Assembly (NCBI GenBank): GCA_003504035.1
Contig: DOBW01000082.1
Coordinates: 1-5,556, forward strand
Direction: 5' to 3'
DNA from: Rhodospirillaceae bacterium
GTDB taxonomy: Bacteria > Pseudomonadota > Alphaproteobacteria > UBA9219
DNA length: 5,556 bases
This document shows positions 1-5,397 of this stretch, piece after piece; position 1 is the stretch's first letter, and each line of letters begins with the position of its first letter. Made by a program: the position numbers and the translations under genes. The notes beneath the pieces were generated by a model that made no database searches, was not told the DNA's origin, and saw nothing but the letters and a program-made list of their open reading frames with translations.

Positions 1-36
1 CATTTCGTCTCTGATTCACCTGAAATGAAGGCCTAA
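1..36 (+). CDS. 3' end of an upstream gene (partial, unidentified)
   Basis: The frame starting at base 1 is open and ends at TAA (34-36), giving the C-terminal residues HFVSDSPEMKA. Its last codons contain the GAAGG (27-31) that serves as the ribosome binding site of hisN, and only three bases separate its stop from the hisN ATG. That spacing is typical of an operon and suggests hisN is co-transcribed with a gene to the left. The fragment is too short to identify. A second frame on the same strand (from base 2) ends at TGA 26-28 and cannot be excluded as the real one. Confidence 0.45.
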   Translation, partial: HFVSDSPEMKA

Positions 37-39
37 AAG

Positions 40-834
40 ATGCCCCTTAAACGTTGTCCTGACGAGCTTATTGCGTTTGCCAATTGTTTGGCAGACGAAA
101 GTGGTCCTGTGGTAAAGCGTTTTTTTCGCTCTCCTTTTGTCGTTGAGGGAAAGGCTGATATGTCTCCTGTGACTATTGCAGATCGTAAGGCTGAACAGGT
201 TTTGCGTGTGGTTTTGGCGCAGATGCGGCCCGATGACGGTGTTATTGGTGAAGAATTTGGTTCTGAGAAGACGGACGCTGAATATGTCTGGGTTCTTGAT
301 CCCATTGATGGCACACGCGCTTTTGCTGCGGGTAAGCCTATTTTCGGGACGCTGATTGCCCTTTTGCATGAAGGCGTACCCGTTCTTGGCATCATTGATC
401 AGCCTGTTTTGGGTGAGCGTTGGGTCGGTGCTGTAGGGCATCCGACAATTTTCAATAATCGCGAATGTCGCACACGTCCCTGTTCAAAATTGGAAGAGGC
501 CGTGGTGTGTTTGGGCGCGCAAGGGTTTCCTTTTGGTAATGCAACCTCGCTTGATGCCTATCGCTGTATAGCCAAACATGTGCGTACAACAAGTACGGGT
601 GGAGATTGCTATACTTATGGCCTTATTTCATCGGGCTATATTGATTTGGCGATTGAGCATGATTTGAAGCTGTATGATTATGCGGCACTTGTTCCCATTG
701 TTGAAGGGGCAGGCGGTGTCGTGACCGACTGGCATGGAAGTCGGCTTGAGCGCGATTCGAAAGGGCAAGTCCTCGCCGTTGGCAACCGGCAGCTTTGGGA
801 AGAAGCCGTTACGTTGCTTGAGGGGGCCTTGTGA
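40..834 (+). CDS. hisN: Histidinol-phosphatase, inositol monophosphatase (IMPase) superfamily, HisN type
   Basis: This 264-residue protein is a Mg-dependent phosphatase that probably removes phosphate from L-histidinol phosphate, the penultimate step of histidine synthesis in the cytoplasm. Visible motifs in order are: a KADMSPVTIADR stretch (38-49); GEEFG with metal ligand E71; the IMPase signature LDPIDGTRAF (86-95) with D87, I89 and D90 as ligands; GGDCYTYG (187-194); and LYDYAALVPIVEGAGG (211-226) with D213, followed by VTDWHG. The K-x-Y-D-x-A-A-L-x-P-x-V-E-G-A-G-G form is what I recall for HisN-type rather than SuhB or CysQ members, which normally have W before the ligand Asp. Length is normal and all core metal ligands are present. 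The ATG has an SD-like GAAGG (27-31) eight bases upstream. Its stop overlaps the next start. Activity on inositol phosphate or another phosphomonoester remains possible. Confidence 0.85.
   Translation: MPLKRCPDELIAFANCLADESGPVVKRFFRSPFVVEGKADMSPVTIADRKAEQVLRVVLAQMRPDDGVIGEEFGSEKTDAEYVWVLDPIDGTRAFAAGKPIFGTLIALLHEGVPVLGIIDQPVLGERWVGAVGHPTIFNNRECRTRPCSKLEEAVVCLGAQGFPFGNATSLDAYRCIAKHVRTTSTGGDCYTYGLISSGYIDLAIEHDLKLYDYAALVPIVEGAGGVVTDWHGSRLERDSKGQVLAVGNRQLWEEAVTLLEGAL
820..826 (+). promoter_or_regulatory. Ribosome binding site for the GTG start of the hpnL-like gene
   Basis: GAGGGGG lies inside the last hisN codons, 4 to 7 bases before GTG 831. It decides the start: the first in-frame ATG codons (978-983) would remove the first membrane helix. 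The GTGA at 831-834 merges this start with the hisN stop, a standard arrangement for translational coupling. Confidence 0.6.
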
Positions 835-1829
835 TCCGTCTCGGTGTTTTTTTAGGCCTTATTGGTTTGGCTCTGGCGACGGGCGTTATTATTTGGTCCG
901 GTGCGCAGCAGGTTTTGGATTCTTTAGCCACAGCAAGCTGGGGCATTGTTTGGACTAGTCTTTTTCATCTTGCGCCGATGATGGCCTGCGTTTTGGGATG
1001 GCAGGCTCTTTTACCTGGACGCAAAAAGGCAGGAAAGCTTCTTTTCTTTTATATTTTATGGGTCCGCGTTGCCATTAATAATCTTATGCCCGTTGCCCGT
1101 ATTGGGGGTGAGATTGTTTCAGTGCGACTGATGATAAAACACGGCATTCGCAAACCTTCTGCCATTGCGGCAACGGTTGTTGAAACAACTTTATCTGTTA
1201 TTGCTCAGTTTCTTTTTGTTTTGCTGGGGGTGGTGCTTTTTGTTTTGCATGTCTCGAATGAAGATCTCACGACGCAGCTTTTGTGGGGCTTGCTGATTTC
1301 TGCGCCTTTAATTGGTGCGATGGTTTATGTGCAGCGCATCGGTTTTTTTGGCCTTTTTGAGAAACTTTTTTCACTTATGTTTCGTGATAAATGGAAAAAG
1401 TTCGCCGGTAGTGCGGCACGTTTGGATAAGGCTGTTCGTTTGATGTATCGCCGCCGAGGCAAAGCCTTTTATTGTTTGTTTATGCAATTTATGTCTTGGG
1501 CGCTTTGTTCCATAGAGATTTGGCTGGCGCTTAAGTTTTTGGGTCATCCTTTATCTTTGGTCGAGTGCCTTATGATTGAAGCGCTCATCCAAGGCGCTGG
1601 GAGTGCCGCTTTTGTTGTTCCCGCTGCACTGGGCGTGCAGGAAGCTGGCTTTCTTCTCTTTGGGGGTATGTTGGGGCTTTCACCCGAGGTGTCTGCGGCG
1701 CTGGCCTTGATTCGCCGTGCGCGCGATGTTTTGCTTTATGTTCCGGGACTTATTGTTTGGCAAGTTCAGGAAGGGCGTTGGTTTTTTCAAAAAGCGAAAG
1801 CGCCTCACACACCGCCAAAGGATCTGTAA
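831..1829 (+). CDS. hpnL: HpnL-like integral membrane protein (lysylphosphatidylglycerol synthase TM-region / flippase-like family)
   Basis: A 332-residue, very hydrophobic protein of the inner membrane. By eye, helices lie near residues 3-23, 38-58, 70-84, 118-140, 148-167, 213-235, 255-278 and 298-312. Family marks are NNLMPVARIGGE (83-94) followed by VRLM, and the C-terminal VVPAALGVQEAGF (262-274) and RRARDVLLYVPGLIVWQ (295-311). These match what I recall of the HpnL branch of the family related to the MprF membrane domain. The MprF aminoacyl-transferase domain is absent. HpnL is named for its association with hopanoid gene clusters and is thought to help move or handle a lipid; its biochemistry is not settled. 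No other hopanoid gene is visible here, so the symbol is by homology only. It starts at GTG overlapping the hisN stop. Its last 26 codons overlap, tail to tail, the end of the deacetylase gene on the other strand. Confidence 0.72.
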   Translation: MIRLGVFLGLIGLALATGVIIWSGAQQVLDSLATASWGIVWTSLFHLAPMMACVLGWQALLPGRKKAGKLLFFYILWVRVAINNLMPVARIGGEIVSVRLMIKHGIRKPSAIAATVVETTLSVIAQFLFVLLGVVLFVLHVSNEDLTTQLLWGLLISAPLIGAMVYVQRIGFFGLFEKLFSLMFRDKWKKFAGSAARLDKAVRLMYRRRGKAFYCLFMQFMSWALCSIEIWLALKFLGHPLSLVECLMIEALIQGAGSAAFVVPAALGVQEAGFLLFGGMLGLSPEVSAALALIRRARDVLLYVPGLIVWQVQEGRWFFQKAKAPHTPPKDL

Positions 1830-2544
1830 AATCTACGCGTGGGTGGCGAAAAGGCACCCACTGAAAGCGTGCGTACCAAAGCTTGCCTTCATGAGGTGGT
1901 TTTGAATAATCACATGAAGCAAGAAGTCTGTAAGATTCCTGAAGTGTATCGACATAACCAAGATTGTTTTTTTCTGAAGCGTAAAGCGCAAGCGCGGTGC
2001 GTTTTTGGGCTTGTTCTTTAGGTGTCAGATACAAAGTTGTTTCTGTCCCATCTTCATCAGGAAAAGTTTGCGACTGTTTTTTTCCATCTGAAAAATTATA
2101 TTCGGCAAACTCAAGTATTTTTACGCGATCCCGAAAATGTTGGCACAGTCCGTTAAGTCCATCATGATCGGCGTTTCCGCCTTCATAAGCAGGGATCCAA
2201 AGTTGGTCGGGTTTGTATTTTTCAAGTGCGCCATCAATTTCCTTGTAAACAAGGTCAAGTTGTTTCCAAAGATGACGCGCAGGACGATCCGAAAAGCCAA
2301 TTATTTCTAGGTTTGAAAAAAAGGCGGCTTTTTCTGCTTCGATGCGGCGCTGTTTTATACGGTCCTCATAGTTTTTGCGTTGCCACGTCCAAAGGGTTTC
2401 TTTGGCGATGCAGCCATGTGTTAAAAAGAGGACAGAGATTTTCGCGCCTTCACTTGTGGCGCGACCAATAGCTCCGCAGGCGGCCACAATTTCATCATCA
2501 GGGTGTGGGGCTAGGATCAGGATATTTTTGCCAAAAACAGTCAT
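1750..2544 (-). CDS. PIG-L (LmbE-like) family zinc-dependent N-deacetylase
   Basis: This 264-residue cytoplasmic-type protein has no signal peptide. Near the N-terminus it carries the family signature APHPDDE (12-18), where H14 and D17 are expected zinc ligands and D16 the general base, by analogy with MshB. The third expected ligand, H127, sits in EGGNADHDG (121-129). The first His of the usual HxDH motif is Asn here (N124), which is unusual. Family members remove acetyl groups from GlcNAc-linked substrates such as GPI precursors, mycothiol and bacillithiol precursors, and others. The C-terminal half (FAEYNF, near 146; YSKPPHEGKLWYARFQWVPF, near 214) resembles an alphaproteobacterial subgroup from memory. 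The ATG has GGAAAG about 8 bases upstream, inside the glycosyltransferase gene that overlaps it by 47 bases, so the two are surely one operon. The substrate is unknown; loss of activity through N124 is possible but not shown. Confidence 0.82.
   Translation of the reverse strand: MTVFGKNILILAPHPDDEIVAACGAIGRATSEGAKISVLFLTHGCIAKETLWTWQRKNYEDRIKQRRIEAEKAAFFSNLEIIGFSDRPARHLWKQLDLVYKEIDGALEKYKPDQLWIPAYEGGNADHDGLNGLCQHFRDRVKILEFAEYNFSDGKKQSQTFPDEDGTETTLYLTPKEQAQKRTALALYASEKNNLGYVDTLQESYRLLASCDYSKPPHEGKLWYARFQWVPFRHPRVDFTDPLAVCEALSLFEKTNALPELAKQ
1839..1861 (+). terminator. Possible stem-loop after the hpnL-like gene, without a T-tract
   Basis: GTGGGTG (1839-1845) pairs perfectly with CACCCAC (1855-1861) across a 9-base loop, beginning ten bases after the hpnL stop. 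No run of T follows, so it is not a standard intrinsic terminator. It also lies inside the coding region of the opposite-strand deacetylase, so it may be chance or may slow convergent transcription. Confidence 0.2.
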
Positions 2545-3820
2545 TGCGTGTTCTTTCCATCAAAGGTTTTTCTTTAAATGCTTTTTGCCAAACAGGCATA
2601 AAGCTTTGTTCAAGAAAACTTCCCCAGCTTGGGATGTTGTTTTTTGTGTAGGTAAGTGCTTCTTGTGCCATTTGTTCCCGTAATGGGGCATCATTTATTA
2701 AATCACGCAAAGCTTCAGCCCATTTATCGCTGCCTCCGGCAACAATGCGTATGGCTGTTGTGTTGTTGTAAATTGCGGCAACGGTGCTTTTTTGGGAAAC
2801 GAGAACAGGTAAGCCCGAAGCCATGGCTTCCGTTGCGACAAGGCTGCGTGTTTCAACCTCGGAAGGCATGGCTAAAAGATCGGCGCTGGCGTAAATTTTT
2901 CCCAGTTCGTTGGGTTCTATGAAGCCTGCGACTGTGACATGGCCTTGTAGTCTTTCTTTAAGCGCTTCTGCGGCGGGGCCAACACCTGCCGTTATGAGAT
3001 GAACAGGCTGTTTTTCGGCAATGAGTTTTTCCATGGCTTCAATGAGCGTATAAATATTTTTACCTTCATCAAGCCTCCCAACAAAAACACAAATGATGCG
3101 GTCTTTTGGAATGTTGTAATTTGCTTCAAAGGCTGCGCGGTCTTTGCGATGAGGGCCAAACATTTCATAGTCAACGGCTGTATGCAGGGTGTGGGTTTTT
3201 TCAGGGCCTAGAATTTGATGTACCAGCGCGAGGTCTTCCTTTCGAGTCGCCAGCGCATGGCTACAGGCCTTTAAATGTGTGCAAAGGCGTTTGTTCATTT
3301 TGGCTTCCTGTTTTTCAGGAAGGCGCAAAATGTCTGTTAGAAAGTGGCTGATTTTGCCTTTGCTAAAAATCTTTTCGATGGTGCGCCGCGTAAAAATACG
3401 GGCATAGGAAGGGGTGTCGGTGTGGATAGAGGAAACCAGCGGAATTCCCAGTTTCCGGCTCACGCGTTCGGCTGTGCGTGCGAAGGCAAAAAAGCCATCT
3501 GTTGTGTGGATAATATCGAAGGAAGCTAACTCACGCGCTAGTTGAGGGTGGTAGGGAGCCAGATCTGTATGGTCGGGCACGTAGGGGAGAAACTTTAGTT
3601 TTGATGTGCTGAAGACGGGCGGGAGATGCCGTATACAAGCTTTTTCACTAAGCCGTTCGTTTAAGTCTTTGCCTGAAAAAAAGACGGTAAGCTCAAGAGG
3701 CAAGCTGCTTTTGGCAGCCTCATAAGCCAGCCTTTCCCAGCCACGGGCATGCCCGCCAGAGATGTTTGTGCGCGGCAGATCAACAAGAGAAGCAACGCGA
3801 AGAGGTTGAGTAGAAGACAT
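2498..3820 (-). CDS. Glycosyltransferase, GT-B fold, family 4 (GT1/GT4) type
   Basis: A 440-residue retaining-type glycosyltransferase with no signal peptide or clear membrane helix, likely at the cytoplasmic face of the membrane. The N-terminal acceptor domain has a glycine pair near the start (SGGHA, 21-25), FDIIHTTDG (101-109) and SSIHTDTPSYAR (130-141). The C-terminal nucleotide-sugar domain has FVGRLDEGKN (246-255), TAGVGP (277-282) and the E-x7-E motif ETRSLVATE (E323 to E331) followed by AMASGLPVLVS. Most family members have F-G where this one has R-S inside E-x7-E. No family motif is lost. The start is fixed by a TAG two codons upstream. No Shine-Dalgarno is visible, which fits a short or leaderless transcript. 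The last 16 codons overlap the PIG-L gene, so the two products are expected in similar amounts and probably act in order: sugar transfer, then N-deacetylation. Donor and acceptor cannot be read from the sequence. Confidence 0.87.
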   Translation of the reverse strand: MSSTQPLRVASLVDLPRTNISGGHARGWERLAYEAAKSSLPLELTVFFSGKDLNERLSEKACIRHLPPVFSTSKLKFLPYVPDHTDLAPYHPQLARELASFDIIHTTDGFFAFARTAERVSRKLGIPLVSSIHTDTPSYARIFTRRTIEKIFSKGKISHFLTDILRLPEKQEAKMNKRLCTHLKACSHALATRKEDLALVHQILGPEKTHTLHTAVDYEMFGPHRKDRAAFEANYNIPKDRIICVFVGRLDEGKNIYTLIEAMEKLIAEKQPVHLITAGVGPAAEALKERLQGHVTVAGFIEPNELGKIYASADLLAMPSEVETRSLVATEAMASGLPVLVSQKSTVAAIYNNTTAIRIVAGGSDKWAEALRDLINDAPLREQMAQEALTYTKNNIPSWGSFLEQSFMPVWQKAFKEKPLMERTRNDCFWQKYPDPSPTP

Positions 3821-3844
3821 TGTTTTCTAACAGAGCCATTATGG
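3814..3844 (+). promoter_or_regulatory. Candidate divergent promoter pair sharing a palindromic -10
   Basis: CCATTATGG (3836-3844) is a perfect odd palindrome. Read on plus it gives CATTAT (3837-3842), with AAGACA (3814-3819) 17 bases upstream, a possible promoter for the hydrolase-like gene. Read on minus it gives CATAAT (3844-3839), five of six consensus bases, about 18 bases before the glycosyltransferase ATG; its -35 (TTATGG, 3867-3862) is poor. A start site near 3832 on minus would leave a leader of about a dozen bases, consistent with the missing Shine-Dalgarno. All of this is by eye and weak. Confidence 0.28.
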
Positions 3845-3849
3845 AGTAA

Positions 3850-3871
3850 GGTACCGGTAGACCATAACCGG
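3850..3871. promoter_or_regulatory. Palindrome and short direct repeat in the divergent intergenic region (possible operator)
   Basis: TACCGGTA (3852-3859) is a perfect 8-base palindrome, overlapping GGTACC (3850-3855). ACCGG occurs at 3853-3857 and again at 3867-3871, 14 bases apart. The site falls in the spacer of the candidate minus promoter and just after the candidate plus start site, where a repressor could act on both genes. No known operator is recognised, and short palindromes occur by chance. Confidence 0.2.
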
Positions 3872-3872
3872 A

Positions 3873-3878
3873 GAGAGG
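3873..3878 (+). promoter_or_regulatory. Ribosome binding site of the exported hydrolase-like gene
   Basis: GAGAGG ends 10 bases before ATG 3889, within the purine run 3870-3878. It is slightly far but is the only SD-like sequence here, and the ATG it serves leads directly into a clean signal peptide, which supports this start. Confidence 0.55.
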
Positions 3879-3888
3879 CGATTTTTCC

Positions 3889-5397
3889 ATGAGCAAAAGC
3901 ATCAAACAAGCCGGAAAACTTTTTTTGTGGCTGTTTCTTCTCAGTTTTGCGGCTGGGGCCGTCTCTGCCAAGACCCAAGATTCAGGCGCTGTAGAAGGAA
4001 ACCAAGATGATGTGCCTCTTATTGAGGATATTTGGGGAAATGTAACGGGCCTTTTTGGCGCCAAGCCCTCCGATCAGCAAGAGGAAGAAGAGGAGGAGGA
4101 CACTGAATCTCAAGTTTCCAAGCCAGATGAAAAACTTATACACGCCAAGAGATTAGACGATAAATCTAAGAAGGAAGATGAGGGTAAGCCCATTTCTTTG
4201 TTGCCTTATAAGGTCTATCAGGCGCCGATTATTAAGGAGGAGCAGCCGGCGCGTAAGGCTCCCGCTTCCTATCATAATAGCGCTGATGATCAGGGGTCCT
4301 TTTCTGGGTGGGCCGCTAAATCTCCTACCGTAGATCTTAACAGACCGATTCCTTTACCTGCGCCTCAAGGAGCGGGGGAGAAAAAAGAGCCGCCTCGTTT
4401 GGTGCCCCCTGTCTCGGCGCTGCCGAAGCAATTTTTTCCTATTTTTCCGCGTGGCGCTGATCCTGACACGGTTGCTCAGTTTCTTCCCGTTGCCAGCAAT
4501 GTTGCGCTTGAATCAGATCATTCGGATGTAACGCGGGCCGTTATTTTTATTCATGACATGACGCGCAATGCAGCAGAAGGTGTTGCTACACTTATGACCC
4601 TTGGCGGATCGAATGGGCGAGAAATGCTTATTCTTGCGCCGCAATTTCCTTTGGATGTAGATGTGCTTCGTTTTGCAGATCATTTGCCAGATAGAGGAAA
4701 AAATATTGTGAGCTGGCCGTTGGAGAAAGGTTGGAATGAAGGGGGGCTTTCGTTGGCGCGTTCAGGATCACGTGGCATCAGCTCTTTTACGGCCATAGAT
4801 GTGTTGTCTCTTTTTTTGGCTGATCGGAGACGTTTTCCTAAGATAAAAGAAGTTGTCTTGGTTGGTCACGGTATGGGCGCGGATTTTGTACAGCGCTATG
4901 CTGCCGTTGGGCAAGCTCCTGATCTTTTGACGCGTGACAGAGTGGCGATACGCTTTGTTTTGGCTAACCCTTCTTCCTATCTTTATTTTACGAACCTAAG
5001 ACCTTCTGAAGATTCTTTGGCTTTTTCGATTGTGAAGGAAGTTGTGTGCAAGGGCGTGAATTATTTTCCTTATGGTCTTGATGATTTAACGCCTTATGCC
5101 CGCCGCACGGGAGGGGATGCTTTGCGCTTGCGCTATCCTGAGAGGCAGGTTTTCTATTTTGCCGGAGATCAAATTATCAATGATGCCTTTTTGGATTCTT
5201 CTTGTGCGGCTGTGGCGCAAGGGAAGGATCGTCTTTCCCGCACTCAAGCTTATCAAAGGCACATCGCACAAAGTTTTGGTCAAGCGGCGGATGGGCAGAC
5301 ATTTAAAATTATCAAAAACGCAGGCTATGACCCAGTCTCGATCTTTGGATCAAGCTGTGGGCTGACGGCCATATTTGGGGATGGGATGTGTAGGTGA
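3889..5397 (+). CDS. Exported alpha/beta-hydrolase-fold protein, probable pseudoenzyme
   Basis: This 502-residue protein starts with a Sec-type signal peptide: basic SKSIKQAGK, hydrophobic core LFLWLFLLSF, and a likely cut after AVSA (residue 27), so it acts in the periplasm or outside. Residues 28-185 are low-complexity: six Glu in a row (65-70), a Lys/Asp/Glu-rich part, then a Pro/Ala-rich part. The hydrolase-like domain spans about 215-498. Landmarks are AVIFIHD (217-223), VVLVGHGMGADFVQRYA (322-338), LANPSSYLYF (358-367), FPYGL (393-397), LDSSCAAVAQG (435-445) and NAGYDPVSIF (477-486). From memory, family members have GHSxG at the elbow and GHD near the end; here the nucleophile position is G328 and the His position is Y480. 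The fold motifs remain, so a binding or scaffold role is more likely than catalysis. It has no co-directional neighbour in the window. Four cysteines of the mature protein could form disulfides. The exact function is unknown. Confidence 0.75.
   Translation: MSKSIKQAGKLFLWLFLLSFAAGAVSAKTQDSGAVEGNQDDVPLIEDIWGNVTGLFGAKPSDQQEEEEEEDTESQVSKPDEKLIHAKRLDDKSKKEDEGKPISLLPYKVYQAPIIKEEQPARKAPASYHNSADDQGSFSGWAAKSPTVDLNRPIPLPAPQGAGEKKEPPRLVPPVSALPKQFFPIFPRGADPDTVAQFLPVASNVALESDHSDVTRAVIFIHDMTRNAAEGVATLMTLGGSNGREMLILAPQFPLDVDVLRFADHLPDRGKNIVSWPLEKGWNEGGLSLARSGSRGISSFTAIDVLSLFLADRRRFPKIKEVVLVGHGMGADFVQRYAAVGQAPDLLTRDRVAIRFVLANPSSYLYFTNLRPSEDSLAFSIVKEVVCKGVNYFPYGLDDLTPYARRTGGDALRLRYPERQVFYFAGDQIINDAFLDSSCAAVAQGKDRLSRTQAYQRHIAQSFGQAADGQTFKIIKNAGYDPVSIFGSSCGLTAIFGDGMCR
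4079..4100 (+). repeat. Purine-only GAR-triplet tract encoding poly-Glu
   Basis: Twenty-two consecutive purines made mainly of GAG/GAA triplets encode six Glu (residues 65-70) just after the mature N-terminal region. Mixed triplets lower the chance of slippage, but length variation between strains in multiples of three is plausible. Confidence 0.6.

Noticed and set aside
16..441. Open minus-strand frames of 141 and 120 codons opposite hisN
   Set aside because: They lie antisense to a gene with all IMPase motifs, overlap each other in different frames, show no recognisable domain, and have no convincing ribosome site.
831..1829. MprF lysylphosphatidylglycerol synthase
   Set aside because: Only the membrane part is present; the soluble aminoacyl-transferase domain is missing and the motifs fit HpnL better.
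2226..2922. Plus-strand frames opposite the deacetylase and glycosyltransferase
   Set aside because: Compositionally odd (rich in Cys, Phe, Arg), in different frames, and antisense to two well-supported genes.
1750..3820. Mycothiol (MshA/MshB) or bacillithiol (BshA/BshB) synthesis genes
   Set aside because: The gene logic fits, but those pathways belong mainly to Actinobacteria and Firmicutes, no ligase partner is present, and the PIG-L motif is variant.
3661..4064. Minus-strand frames of 105 and 94 codons across the divergent region
   Set aside because: They run antisense to the signal peptide and linker of the exported protein and into the 5' end of the glycosyltransferase; neither resembles a protein family, and they would erase the clear divergent spacing.
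5096..5365. An 89-codon plus-strand frame inside the hydrolase-like gene
   Set aside because: An out-of-frame shadow; the containing frame holds the conserved SCAAVAQG region.
3889..5397. The hydrolase-like gene as a decayed pseudogene
   Set aside because: The frame is full length with a good signal peptide and conserved fold motifs; only triad positions differ, which fits a kept pseudoenzyme better than decay.
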